Shown piece by piece: positions 21,918 through 33,793 of a stretch of DNA of 64,000 nt. The notes below the pieces were generated by a model. The model was not told the DNA's origin. It saw only the letters and a list, made by a program, of their open reading frames with translations, and searched no databases. Source of the DNA: Ascochyta rabiei. Its lineage: Eukaryota > Ascomycota > Dothideomycetes > Pleosporales > Didymellaceae. The translations under genes were made by a program, and so were the position numbers. The DNA lies in NCBI RefSeq assembly GCF_004011695.2, contig NC_082407.1, positions 2,170,001 through 2,234,000 on the forward strand. The letters run 5' to 3'. The first letter of the stretch is position 1, and the number at the start of each line of letters is the position of its first letter.

Positions 21918-22534
21918 TGTAGCGTAGTGCAGCATAGTCTATCGATACAGCCTTCCGCTGCATCCTGCCGTTCCATCACCCCCTCCATTTCCTTCTTCCA
22001 CGCGAGCCGTCTAGTCTCTCCACGATGCCGTCTCAATCCCAACCCCCAACCCAATCTCAAACTGGACCTGAAGCTCAAATACAATGTCAAGCTCACATCC
22101 AATCCCAACACACACACAGTTTCCCACCCAGCGTCCTTCGAGGTGCTCCACGCACACGCTGAGCCAGGCCGAGGATGTGCATGCGAGGTGCAAGCCGTGC
22201 GCTCCGCCAAGGCGATGAATAGGCGAAGGCAAAGGCGGAGGTGGAGAGAGAAGTGGAAGTGCAGGTAAATAGCAACGTCCTGTCGTTGCTCAGTGCCGAG
22301 ATGGGTTTGTGCAAGACAGACGGACGGGCTGGACTGTCTGGCCAGAGTGTGACTTGCGATTAACATGAGTGATGAACGAAGAGCCAACCAACGCTGCATG
22401 TCATGATTCGAGACTCGGAACCTATTGTTCTTTCGTGTGCATTCATTTTACACGAGACGTTGAGGGTATTTCAAGTCCTGCAAGGGGCACTGTGCTTTTC
22501 CTACTACAATAACAACACGATGCGGATCATACAG
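21918..22534. other. Convergent 3' region, no gene seen
   Basis: A 617-bp spacer between the converging stops of the S9 peptidase and PEX6. A loosely repetitive C/A-rich patch (CCCAA, CTCAA) occupies about 22035-22125. No supported frame. Confidence 0.5.
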
Positions 22535-25500
22535 TTAAGAGTACAATTCATCATCATCTCCAGCATTGCCGAATCCTCCTTCTGCAATATCAATGCTGCT
22601 CTTGCTTGCGTGGCTGGTTGTAGGAGCTTTGCCCTTGCCCTTACTGCTCCCACTTGTGTCGTTACCATTCCCGTTCAGATCGATATTTTCAGTGCGAATG
22701 ACCATATCATCTGCCTCATTGGGTGGCGCGGCCGCTTTTCCTTTGCCCTTGCTGCTGGCCGAAGGGGCGGCCGTTGCGCTTCCATTTGTGATGGTTGGCT
22801 GTTTCTTCTTCTCGTCTGGCTTTCCTGCACCTTCAAATGTCCTGCGCACTCTATCGTAGTGACGAAGTTCGTCTGCACTGACACTGGGCACCAGCTCTCT
22901 ATGCGCATCCATAAAGTCCTGCTCAGTGACCATGACGGCCGTGTCTTCCTCGGTGGCCAGGTGGTCGAAAAAGTATGCGATCGTGATGTGTGGGCTGTGC
23001 GTCTTGTTGTACTCTGCAACCTTCTCGTCGACAGCGCGCGCTTGCCGCGTGATGGCTTTGAGCATAGCATCGGAACAGAGCGCGTACATGTCAGCACCCG
23101 TGTAAGTGAATGGCAGGCCTTGCGAGACGCGCGCAAGAGACAGATCAGGGTGAAGGGTGAACCTGTACGGTTATTAATTAAGCGGAAGTGAGCGGATAAG
23201 GGGTACTTACTTTCTGCTCAGCGCCTCCAGGATGGTTTGCTGTTTCTCATGCGTGTCACTGACCCCCAAGTACAGCATCTTATCGAAGCGCCCCGGACGC
23301 AGGAGAGCTTGGTCAAGCAGATCTGGACGATTCGTTGCGCCAATGACAAACACGCCTTCGCCTCCATCGCTCATACCATCGAGCTCAGCAAGCAGCTGAC
23401 TCACAATGCGATCCATGACACCGCCGCTGTCACCCTGGTTGCCACGCTTCGGTGCCACCGAGTCCAGTTCGTCAAAGAACACAACGCAGGGCCTGGCATC
23501 GCGAGCACGCTGGAAGACACGCCGGACGTTGGCCTCCGACTCACCAATGTACATGTTCAGCAGCTCCGGACCCTTGACGCTGAAGAAGTTGAGTGAAAAC
23601 TCGGTAGCGATGGCCTTTGCAAGAAGTGTTTTTCCGGTGCCTGGAGGTCCATAGAAGAGGATACCGCTGCGCTTCTTCATGCCCTTGGCGAAAAGCTCAG
23701 GGCGAGAGAGCGGTAGTTGAATCGTCTCCATGACTGCGTCTTTGACGTGGGACAAGCCGCCGACGTCTGACCAGCCGACATTCGGGATCTTGGGCGCACC
23801 AATCGCGTCAGCGAAGTTCTTCCTAGCGGCGTCGACAGCGGTATCGAGGTCGGCTTTTGTGATGCTATTGCTAAAGTGGCCGCCGGCGAGTTCAATGTCT
23901 CTGGTAGTTACCGCTTCTGCTAATGACGAGGCCTTGCTTGCTGCTGCTGCAAGCTCTTCTATGCGGGTGCGCTTCGAAACAAGGGCTCTATCAACCACAT
24001 CAACGAGGTCTCCAGCCACCAAGGCAGCGGTTTTGACAGCAACGTTGCCAAGATCAACTTCTGGAGACAGTCGAATACCGGCATCATCGATGATACTACG
24101 CAGGATGCCTTGTCTTTCGCCTTCGTCGGGTGCAGTCATTTCCAACTCGTGGGTGAACAGACCTCGTATGCCCTCGGGTACCTTGTCGATCTCCGTCGTT
24201 GTGGCAATCAGCACTCTGGAGTCAGCCAAGATCTCCTTGAGTGCCGCGTTCATGCGGTCAGCGGTCAGGGCGTCGACATGTTTGATGAGCAGCGCAGTGA
24301 ATTCCGCTCCGCAAGTCAGACCTCGCTCAGCCCTAGCCTTAAGGAAGCCCTCGGTCTTGACGTCGCCTCCCCCTGCACCCCCTTCAGTGACGATGTCGAA
24401 AGCATCAATAGCAAACGTGTGAAGACCCAAGTCTTCGCAGGCCTTGGTAGATATAGCAGCCTTGCCAATGCCTCGTTGAGTTGATGTGATGAGAATTGCT
24501 ACCGGAGGCAGCCCCAGATGAATGGCTCTCGGGCTGGTGGCCACGGACATCAACTCCCGCAACCGTCGACGAAGGGGCGAAATGTACGGCTTAGGAAGTT
24601 CACCCATCGCCATCACTTTCTGAGACGCAGCGACCGGCGCTCGCTTCGCGCCGAGGTAGTATTGCCAGGCATTGTCGATGGTTGCAGGTGTCTTGCCCTG
24701 TTCGCTGCCGTTCATCTCCATTTTCGTGCTCGCAGCATCGACTGTGGCCGCACCACCCCAAATGTCCGGTTCTTCACCTTCACGGGGTTGGGATGTCTTG
24801 GAGGAGACATTGCCGATTTTGAACCAGGCTACGACTTTCGGGTTTGAGCTCTCGACCGCGGTATCCTCGTTGGGAGTTTTTCTTGCGTTGGACAACAGCT
24901 CGTCACTCCCAACATCGTCTTCGGTGGAGGTCTGGAAGACAGCCCGCCCAAGTGATTCGTCGATGGAGACACCAATCAGATCGCCTGTTTTGACAACACG
25001 TCTCTTCTGCTCAAAGTGTTCCTTCAGAGCAGCGAACAAGCTTGGCTGGAGCAGGCGATCGGAAGATAGGGGCGTTGATACTTTGAGCAGAGTAACCTCT
25101 CTCGCAGACGGTGGTAGTGATGAGCTCGTCAGACGAGGCTTCTGCAGAGCTGTCCGCGGTAGACCGGGCATGTGTGGTGCGACTAGTGGTGTGATTCGAA
25201 GATGCGAGGGGCTTCCCAGATTCGCCAACAGAATGGGGGAGAGGTATGCTGGTAGTGAGGTACTCGCTGGGCCCGAAAAGCTCGATATGCTCATCCTGCG
25301 CTCGCCACCTTCAGACTTGTGTACTGGGTATCTGGCCACCTTCTTCGTCATGTTGTCGGGTAGGCCGTAGACTCTGACTGGGCGCCAATTCGAGTTCTCT
25401 TCCTCTTGAGCAGCTCCCAATGAGCCAAGCCCCCAAAGGGGATGGCCCGAGGGCTCTTCCGAGGCTTCGAGCTTGACCCAATCGCCAGAGAAACATCCGA

Positions 25501-26952
25501 CTTTGACAAGTGTGTTTGTATCGACAAACACACGGGCTTCTTCATCGTCTTCGCTGCCAGGTCTTGGATGCACGAGCTCGTCGGAGATGCTCTGCAGCAG
25601 TCCGTGGGCCTTGAAGACCTTGCTCTTGGACGAAGGCGCTCCTCGCACGGTGCTGGTCGCGGTGAAGCTAGAGAAGACCGAGCCTGGCGTTGCCATGCCA
25701 TTTGTGCGGTAGTTGCCTGGGCGGGGCGTGGCGGAGGTGAACGACGAGAGCACGCCTGAAGAGTGTGGCGGCAGCATGGGCGCACTCAAAGATATGATGT
25801 CGTCAGATTCGTCCGACAAATCACCGGCATCTGAGCCCGAGAAATCCGAATCTAGGCTAGGCGTGGATTCTTCGTCTGGGGGGCTAGCATTGCGCGAATC
25901 GCCGCGCTCATCGGCGGTGTAGAAGGCGTCATTGGAGGTGTCTTCTGCTTCGCTGTCATCGTCGAAGGTGTTCGAGATGGGCGCTTGTCTTACGGGGGGT
26001 GGAAGCACGGTCCTGGAGCTGCGGTGGGACTGCAGCACGACGATGCGCGTACTCGGCAGCAGAAGGCCTTGCGACACAGGCTCACAGGCGGTGATCTTGG
26101 CTGGCGGGGGCGGGACGTGGGTGATGGGATGCGCAGGCAGGGGCAAGGGCAGCAGGTCGCCGGTGTGCAGCACGGTTGGCGAGTGCAGAGCCTCTCGCAC
26201 AGCCGCCTTCCACGCATTCTCCTGGACCGCGCCGTCTATCCCATGCGCCGTCTTGGCCTGGCCATTGACGTCGAGATGGCGGTTCTTGGGCCCCTTTGCT
26301 GCGCCGGCGCCGTTGGAGGGGCTCACGAAGCCTCCGCCGAACTTGGCATGCACTTGGTCCAGCTTGCGCAGGGCTTCCGTGTCCAGGTTCACATAGACGG
26401 TGTCCAGGCCGACGGGCACGACGTCGTGCATGCGGACTTGGATGGGCGCGTCTCTCCGCTGTGTCTTGTTCGGGGCCAGCGTGTGGAGAAGCTGGGAGAA
26501 GGAGTGGAGGGCGAGGGCGGAGGTGGGAATCTGCAGCGACGCATGCGGGCGGGCAGCAGATGGATCGCTCTTCTCCGCGCTTCGCACCGGGAGAATCGTC
26601 CAGGGGATGGTCTGGGAAGCAACGACGGAGCTTGGAAGCCATGGGGTAATCGCGACATGGCGGGGGGTGTCCGCGCCTGCTACTATCAGCCTGGATGCTT
26701 GGACGCGTGGATGCGTGGATGCTTGGATGCTTGGACGCGTGGATGCTTGTCTACACCACGGGACATACCGTCGTGCTTCGCCCCCGGGAACAGATCGTCG
26801 AACAGGTCGTCGGACAGGACGCCCACCTCGCCCTTCAAGCGCTCGTCGAGCAGCAGACGCGCCGAAGTCGGTGGGCGGTCGAGTCTTCTTCTCCGCCTCC
26901 GCTTGCGCGGGTTCACCGGATGCAGTCCATTCGGCGCTTCCATCTCTTGCAT
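22535..26952 (-). CDS. PEX6: Peroxisomal AAA ATPase Pex6
   Basis: Exons 26769-26952, 23211-26676 and 22535-23162 give 1425 residues. Pex6 pairs with Pex1 in a hexameric double-ring AAA motor that extracts the ubiquitinated import receptor Pex5 from the peroxisomal membrane. The first exon encodes [20 protein letters not shown], typical of fungal Pex6. The second AAA domain has Walker A GPPGTGKT (about residue 1070), Walker B FFDELDS (about 1127) and the second region of homology NRPDLLDQALLRPGRFD. The first AAA domain lacks a good Walker A (TSTQRGIGKA), as is common in this family. Residues about 200-290 form an acidic, Ser-rich low-complexity insert. The start of the middle-exon frame lies far upstream (27343), but the family N-terminus and a 92-nt intron with GTATGT donor show the true start is 26952 or 26943. 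The tail is Lys/Gly-rich. Confidence 0.93.
26677..26768 (-). repeat. Minisatellite inside PEX6 intron 1
   Basis: The 92-nt intron is largely made of 8- and 16-bp units related to GCATCCACGCGTCCAA, repeated several times between the GTATGT donor and the CTGAT branch site. The array therefore fills the spacer between the two signals. Confidence 0.75.
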
Positions 26953-27491
26953 TCGTCAATCCACGGCCGGCGCTGCAGTGTGGAGGAGCAAGGAGGGAGG
27001 CTCTGCGGTAGCGGATGGGTAGGCGCATGCACTCGTCGGTCGGCGCCAAGCTCCCTGTGTACCTCGGCAGCTGCTCGAATGCCCGTCTGCTGCTGGCTGC
27101 TGGCCGATCGGACGCCTGCACGTGCACGCTTGTACGCTTGATCCCCCCGCGTCTGTACAACCACCGAGTCCGACGATGGGAAAGAGAAGCAGTTGTCTCC
27201 GCGGACCAAGTCCCTGCAGTCGTGAGGAGACGCTCACCGATGCCTGATGGGTCGATTACCGTGTGTGGCCCGCTTTTCGACTTGCCCGGTTGCGGCTCCC
27301 ACCTCTTCACGACACGGGCATCGACATGTGAAGTGCGAAGCAAGTAGACAATTCAGAAAACTTGCATTGGAGTAGCAAACACGGCATCTCCCAACACAAG
27401 CATGCAGGAACCAGAACCCCTTTTGCGAGGATATCGAACGCCACCCAACACCCTGATATGCATCTTCATCGCTCCCCGTCACCGCATGCCC
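26953..27491. promoter_or_regulatory. PEX6 upstream region
   Basis: A 539-bp spacer between the PEX6 start and the NAT10 stop (tandem orientation). It is GC-rich and open in several frames, but none fits a family. It should contain the PEX6 promoter and the end of the NAT10 transcript. Confidence 0.45.
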
Positions 27492-30400
27492 CTACTTCCT
27501 GCTCGACTTGGCCTTCTTGTGCTTCTTTTCGCTCTTCTCTCGGCCCTTCTCAGCCTCCTTGTAAGCTTCAGCCACGGCTTCACCAGCCTTCCTCTTCTTC
27601 TCACCCGTCTTGACAGCCACGGTCAAGTTGTCGACACGGCCGCCCTTGGCCGCTTTGGCGACCGAGCGCTCAGCATCTTCCCACTCGTCTGCTCCAGCGC
27701 CGATCTCGTACCTGAAAGACAGTCAGTAACGCACACGTCACAGTGCAAACATCTCAACGCACCTGTGCAGAGGCAGCGCGTCAATAAGCGCCTTTGCCCT
27801 CTCACGCTCTTCCTCATCTGCGAGGAACTCATCCCCACCTTCCTGCAGTTCTTCCTCCAGACTCTTCTCCAGAGGCTTGAAGCGCGGGTCCGCCACAGCC
27901 TCGGGCGCGTCGCCATCTTCAACCTCCATAGCCTCCGGCAGCTCCTGCCTCACGGCGCCCTCGAGGATCCCACGGAACGCCGTCGCTACTTTGCGGACGA
28001 CCTTGACGAACATGGCCATCAGTTGGGAAGAAGAGAGGTTGAGTTCCTTCTCAACTTCACTGAATTCTTTGCGTTGGAGACCGATGGCCAGGAGGAGCGC
28101 GACTTGCACTCCGCTCATCTTGACGTGCGACTTGAGACGCCCTGTGAAGTAGAGCGTTGCAATGGACGGCAGCATGTCGAGAATGACGTGGTAGTCGAGC
28201 ATGTTGTTTGCGTACGAGTCCAGTCTCTTCAAGTCGAAGGGGCTGAATAGGGCGTCCAGCTCTGCCTTTGTGATCGGCGTCGCTTGCAGTTCAACGTCGA
28301 GCTTTGCGCCGAGAGACGCAGACTCTTCAATGGAGAGCGAGGTAACCGAGGGGAAGGACCGGAACTGGTAGGACAGCAGAGAAAGGAAGCGCTTCTGGAA
28401 ATCCTTAGCAAAAGCCGCGACCCATGACCCGTCCGAGGACGTGGTTTCCAGTGAGCGCAGCATGATGCATGTGTGTTCCCCAGTCAGATCGTTGGGGGTC
28501 TGCCTCAAGTAAACGGGGACGAAGGACTGGCGCTTCCAGAACTTGTGCAGTTGGCTCGTCAGCCCATAGCTTACGCCTACGTAGTCAAGCTTGGGGGAAG
28601 CGAGTTCGGACAAGCGGGCAAAGAGAGGCGGCATCTCAGACGCTTCGCGGACTTTGATAGTGTCTGTTTGAAGGCTGGCAGATTCTAGCTCGGACTCTGA
28701 GACACGCTTCATCGTCTCTACCTCGCTGGGCGCAGACTCCGACAGCGAAGCGAGCTTGCCGTCGTAGAAGTCTACCAGAAGGGACAGAGCACGCGAGCCG
28801 TAGCCCATGTTTACATAGTCCGGGTTCGTGGCTATGCGGACAACGCGCGCACCAGAGAGAGAGGCAAAGTTCTCGTCCTGGAATTGTTGGGAAACGATCC
28901 AGGGAATGAGGTCGCCGCCTGCTCTTTGTCCGCGCGACAGACTGCTAAGAACACTTTCCCTGCTGATTTGACCTTCGAGTGCTACCTGGATGACGCAGAG
29001 AGGCTCGGGGAGCTTGTTGTCCTCTGCGGGAGCAGTGAGGACGAAGAGCTGATGGGCGGGGGCGTCCGACATGAGCTGAAGATCGTTGGGCGTGTTTTTG
29101 TAGTGGCTGGCGACGTAAAGCGCCATCATCTTCTGCAGGAACTTCTCGGCCGCTGGGTTGTAGGAGAAAAGGGTATCCCGGTTGACGTGGAGCAGCTGGC
29201 ACTCATCAGGATGCGGGCATCCCTGAGTTCCCAGCTTCGATCGCGGCAGAGTAGCATCAAGGCAGAGGAGGTCGTTCATCCATCGCTCTACAGAATCGCC
29301 CTGAGCATAACGAATGGGTTCCGAGAGTGTGATTTCGCGCAGAGAGCGACCAGCCATCGAAGGCTCCGTCCCGTCCTTGCTCTCCTTGCCTGTCGCTCGG
29401 TCGACTACGGTTGATGTGCCAGTGGTCTTGCGTCCTCTTGACTGCTCACGAAGCTGGTTGATGAGCTTGAGCGAGAGCGAGCGGCCGGTACCCTCGTAAC
29501 CGTTGATAGTTGAGGCCATGAACACCAAGTAGGGCCCCATCAGCTTGCGCACTAGCGGCAGAGGAATAGCTGCTGCCTCATCGATGACCAACAGCTCAGC
29601 CTGACCCAGCTGGTTCGCGTCTTGCGGCTGAATGTACTGGATTGTTTGCCTGTGCTGTCGGTGCACGTTGACGCGAACGATTGCCTTGTTGAACTCCGCA
29701 TGTGTCGACTGCAGGATGTTGTAGTCCTGGTGTTCCATGTATCCCAGCGCGTCGAAGCCCTTGAACACGAACTCGAACAGTGTCTTCAGGTTTTCGGGAC
29801 TTGGCGACGTGATGAAGATGTTGCTGTATCCGTGTGCAATCGCCGCTGCGATCGCCACACCCAACGCCGCAGACTTTCCGCGACCACGCGCTGCCGTCAA
29901 AGTCACGGTGCTCTGCAGCGTCTTCTCTGCGATCGCATCCACAAACGTGAGGAGCGCCTTTGCTTGGTCCACTGTCTTGGCCAGCTTCACAAGGTCGCCT
30001 ACAGGTGGCGTATCTGCCAGCGATTCCTTGATCTCTTCCAGCTCCTTCGCCTTCGGTGTCTTGCCCTCAAGCTCTGGGTCCGGTGGCGCTAGCTGCTTAA
30101 CGTGCTTCCCGCCTGAAATAGGCAGCACGTTCAGCTCGTCGTCCACCACCAAGCAGCTGTCGCATTTTCCGAGTGAGAGAAGGAATCGTTCGTTAAATCG
30201 TGCGACGACGTCGCTGTGCGCTTCGGTTCGGTACCGCGAGTGTATGTCCATGGACATTGTGTAGAGCTGCTTCAAGCTGTTCATGCCCTTCAGCAGCAGG
30301 ATCACCAGTCCTCCTCCCTCAACCGTCTCGATTGTGCGCGCGAGCAAGTTCGGTGTGAGTGCTTCGAAGTCCTGCAGGATGCACATGCCGTATGTGTTAC

Positions 30401-30851
30401 CCAGAATCTTCTCGGTCTCCTTGTAGTAGACATAGCGGATGTTCTGTGTCGAGACAAACAGTTCGAACGGGTCTTCGGTATCGATGTCGCGGATGCCGCG
30501 CTTGAGCTCGCTCTTGATCTTCTTCTCGCGCTTCTTGCGGTGACTCGAGAACCCTAGCAATTTGTTCTTGTACGCCCAGAGGACCGACTTGTTCAGCTTC
30601 ACGTCGACGTTTAGCAGGATATGGTAGAGGTTGACGATGACATCCTTCTGGCGGTCACCGACGACTACGAAAAAGCTTCGTTTCTTCTCCTGCGTACTGT
30701 GAGCCTCGATTTAGCTGTTGTGGTTGTTCGATGCATGCGTACCTGAGCACCGTTGCGGATCAAAGCCGGAATACGGGAGTCGCTGGAGCTTAGTGAGCAT
30801 CTGAACAGGCTGCAGGTGGTGCATGTTCACGTACATGGCTTTCTTCGGCAT
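27492..30851 (-). CDS. KRE33: RNA cytidine acetyltransferase (Nat10/Kre33)
   Basis: Exons 30835-30851 (17 nt), 30743-30782, 27763-30689 and 27492-27711 give 1067 residues. The enzyme uses ATP and acetyl-CoA to make N4-acetylcytidine in 18S rRNA (and with Tan1, tRNA Ser/Leu) and is needed for 40S assembly in the nucleolus. The first two exons reconstruct MPKKAI-DSRIPALIRNG, the conserved start. Then follow LGFSSHRKKRE, the RecD-like helicase P-loop ARGRGKSAALG, VIDEAAAIPLPLVRKL, and the GNAT motif RIATNPDYVNMGYGSRAL. The C-terminal exon has YEIG, as in other family members, and ends in a Lys-rich nucleolar-type tail (EKKHKKAKSSRK). Three short introns of 51-53 nt. Confidence 0.95.
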
Positions 30852-31444
30852 CTTGACAGCTCCGCAGGCGTCCCCACCTCTTCACTACAATATCGTTGGG
30901 TTGGAGCGTCACACGTTTCTCCGTAGTGTGAAACTGATCGCGGAGGTTATCTGAAGCTGTTGCGATGCTTTCAGCTACTCAGACCTCCAGGTGCGTGGGA
31001 TATGCGCTCGGTGGCTGCAAGAGTTGCGGATCGTACAGCCGGAGTTTTCGAAATTTCGAAGTCCAGTCGGGCAGAATTCGGCGCGTCTCTGTCACCGCCA
31101 TCAACATACCGCATCGGGTAAGTTTGACACATCCATCGATAACGTGGCAAGACGGCTGGCTTCGAAGTTCAAGGATGAGAGCTCACTTCACAGAGGTTGA
31201 GAGCCATCAACACTTGCTAGCAAAGCTGTAAAACAAAGGAGCGAGACTCCTTGAGGCTTCCAATGCATCTGAGCTACAACAACAAACAACGACTGTACTA
31301 TTATGCCAAACTAATTATAATATTACGCTGTATCAAAATCTATAGTCTAAGGATCCTCACCAAGGAGACATGAGGGTACAATGTGTGTGCTTGGGAAACG
31401 CTAAGCTCAAATGCAGATTTTCGCCAGCAAACATAACCTCACAC
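30852..31444. other. Intergenic region, no gene seen
   Basis: Between the NAT10 start and the lipase stop (tandem). It contains the NAT10 promoter and the lipase 3' end. Open frames at 30965-31231 lack family motifs. Confidence 0.5.
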
Positions 31445-33793
31445 CTACTCATCTCTTGCGTCCGACGCTTTGACGGTCTTCAAAGCTTCGTACCCCTTCC
31501 CATCGCCACCTCCGATCTGTGCTGAGCCCTTGACCTGCTCGGCACCTTTCTCACTCCACTCCCCAGCTGTGGCGTCTACTTTCCTTGTCGCGTCCTCCCT
31601 CAGCTTATCGCTGCGTTGATAGAAGTCTTGAACATCCTCACATCCCCTCGGTGTGCGGCATAACTTCCTAGCTTCTTCAGGAGCTGTTTTCCACAGCACC
31701 TCTCTGATCTCTTTCCCGACCTTTTCAATAGCATCCATGGCCCAAATAACATCCAGATGTTCGTAGCCCTCGATCACTTTGGAATGAACAACGTCCACGA
31801 ACGGTTCACGGTTGCGCTCAAAGCGGCGCAGAAGGCGGCGACCATCAACGAGGTCATCTGCGCCACATACCCAGAGAGCGAAGGGTGGTGTGTGCGGGCC
31901 ATACCAAGCAAAACGGGCGCGGCTGCCGTCCCGCCTGCGTGAGCTGCGGTTCTTCTCATCGAGCGCGCTGTCACCTGGCTGCGAGTCGTCTGTCCCTTCT
32001 TCATCCGAGTTGTCTCTTGAGCGTGATCTGGATCTGTCCTCTTCTTCGTCTTCCTTTTCTTCGATCATCTTCTCTTCTCGGGTAGATAGGATACACTTAT
32101 GCTTTGCAAAACACTCGCGTCCAAGCCACCACCTCATACTTTCGGCACTGACGTAGACAGGCGAGAACTGGAACAAGCGGTCTCGGAGATCTTGATCCCA
32201 ACGATCGTCTGTCCAATTGAAGAGGAAAGAGAACACACGATAGCCCATGGCGCCATACAACTTACCCGGGAGCAGGGAGTGCATGGTCATCATGAAGGGT
32301 ATAAAGGCCTGTATACCGAAGACAACTCGAAACATGGCAGGCGAAATGACCTGCATGAACTTGAAGTAGGCCTTCTGAATCAATGGACCCGCGTATGCAG
32401 CTGGTGCGAGGGCACAAAATACGGAGATCTTGTCGCCAATCTCTGGCCGCTGTTCCTTAGCCATGGCAACGAGGCTTTGCGTGGTGCCCTGACTGTGCGC
32501 AATAAGACCAAGCTTCTCAAAGCCAGTCTCGGAGAGGACGCGTGAGATGAGCGCGGGCAAATCCATAACGCCCATTTGTCGGATGTTCCAAGCCCACATT
32601 CTCGGATCGCTATAGTCGAGCAGTTTGTGTCGGGGATTGAAGCCGCACCTATTGTTACCGAGCCAGACATCGTAACCGCTCTTCGCAAGGAAGAATGCGA
32701 GACTGTCATCATCGTTCGTGCAATAAGCTCCAGCTGACTGCAGGAGCCCATGAATCATCAAGATTGGATACTTCTTGTTGCCCGGTGGATACTGCAATCC
32801 GGGCACGCCGGTACATGAGGTACTCCGTCTGAAAACATCGGGTGCGTGCGACGCTCGTTCGGACTCATCAGTACGTTCGTAGTCGCGCGGGTTGTAGAGA
32901 TGCCAGAGGTCGATGATGAAGCCATCCTCAGTCTGCACCTCGAAGATCTCACAATCCAACCCAACTCGGCGCGCGTAATAACGCACATCGCACTTCAGCT
33001 CATCTGGACCACCTTCCAAAGGCACAAATTCGTCGCCTTCTGTGCCTTCCTCATTGCCATCCGCTGATTTTACAGTCTCTTTTACGTGTTGCTTCTTCCA
33101 TGCCACTTCAGCAGCTCTTCGTGTCTTTTTCCGTCTTTCCTCTTCTTCGAAAAATGGTCGACGCTTGTCTGGGTTCTGTCCTTTCAATCTGATCCAGATG
33201 TGTCTTGCAGCCATAGGAATGGAAGTAAAGGCTGCGCCTAGTATGATAACCAACAGAAAGCAGAAAGAGAGGATGGCGGCCGAAACGCGTAATTGGAAGC
33301 AATGGAGCTTTCTCAATGTGCTTGGTGGACCGTACACAGGCACAGGGGGAAACATTGGATTCGTCTTGGATGGAGCTTGGGACTCGCCAAGAGGGGCATC
33401 GGTTCCCTTCTTTTGGTTCTTTTCATTGCGTTTACCAGGCTGTACTCCATGAATAGTTCCGTCTCTTGATTCGCGAAATCCACCCGAAACTGGTTCTCTT
33501 TCTGCAGGGTCGCGGTCTTCGAGGATATCCTTGAGCCTATTTAGTTTCGTAGCTTCTTCGATGGGTACTGACGGCAGCCGGCTGCCATCTGCTGTCTGAA
33601 TAACTGGATCTTGTGCAGTGATGAATCGAGCCTCGACAGCCAGAGTTGAGCCAGATGTGTCGTCTTCCTGGCTCGACGAATACTGGCCGAGGCGCTCAGC
33701 TTGCTTCGAAAACTCGACAGCTGCCTGTGCCTTGGACTTTGTCTTATTACTCGCTTCGTGCACCTTGCGCCTGATGGTCGTCATGGAGGCCAT
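31445..33793 (-). CDS. Steryl ester hydrolase/lipase (Yeh1/Tgl1-like)
   Basis: A single exon, 782 residues. Alpha/beta-hydrolase of the acid-lipase family; the yeast relatives Yeh1, Yeh2 and Tgl1 cleave steryl esters on lipid droplets or the plasma membrane. A single membrane segment lies at residues 169-198 (AAILSFCFLLVIILGAAF). The oxyanion motif is MIHGLLQSAG (about 346-355), the nucleophile Ser434 sits in IAHSQG, the likely acid is in CGADDLVDG and the likely His in GYEHLDVIW. A charged linker (EEKEDEEEDRSRSRSRDN) lies between the lid region and the final catalytic part, in the place where Yeh-type enzymes carry variable insertions. The first 150 residues are hydrophilic and low-complexity. 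Substrate choice between steryl ester and triacylglycerol cannot be read from the sequence. Confidence 0.85.
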   Translation of the reverse strand: MASMTTIRRKVHEASNKTKSKAQAAVEFSKQAERLGQYSSSQEDDTSGSTLAVEARFITAQDPVIQTADGSRLPSVPIEEATKLNRLKDILEDRDPAEREPVSGGFRESRDGTIHGVQPGKRNEKNQKKGTDAPLGESQAPSKTNPMFPPVPVYGPPSTLRKLHCFQLRVSAAILSFCFLLVIILGAAFTSIPMAARHIWIRLKGQNPDKRRPFFEEEERRKKTRRAAEVAWKKQHVKETVKSADGNEEGTEGDEFVPLEGGPDELKCDVRYYARRVGLDCEIFEVQTEDGFIIDLWHLYNPRDYERTDESERASHAPDVFRRSTSCTGVPGLQYPPGNKKYPILMIHGLLQSAGAYCTNDDDSLAFFLAKSGYDVWLGNNRCGFNPRHKLLDYSDPRMWAWNIRQMGVMDLPALISRVLSETGFEKLGLIAHSQGTTQSLVAMAKEQRPEIGDKISVFCALAPAAYAGPLIQKAYFKFMQVISPAMFRVVFGIQAFIPFMMTMHSLLPGKLYGAMGYRVFSFLFNWTDDRWDQDLRDRLFQFSPVYVSAESMRWWLGRECFAKHKCILSTREEKMIEEKEDEEEDRSRSRSRDNSDEEGTDDSQPGDSALDEKNRSSRRRDGSRARFAWYGPHTPPFALWVCGADDLVDGRRLLRRFERNREPFVDVVHSKVIEGYEHLDVIWAMDAIEKVGKEIREVLWKTAPEEARKLCRTPRGCEDVQDFYQRSDKLREDATRKVDATAGEWSEKGAEQVKGSAQIGGGDGKGYEALKTVKASDARDE

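Noticed and set aside
26953..27343. 130-codon N-terminal extension of the PEX6 middle-exon frame
   Set aside because: The conserved Pex6 N-terminus lies in another frame (26769-26952) and is joined by a GTATGT...AG intron. The extension is Arg/Pro-rich noise.
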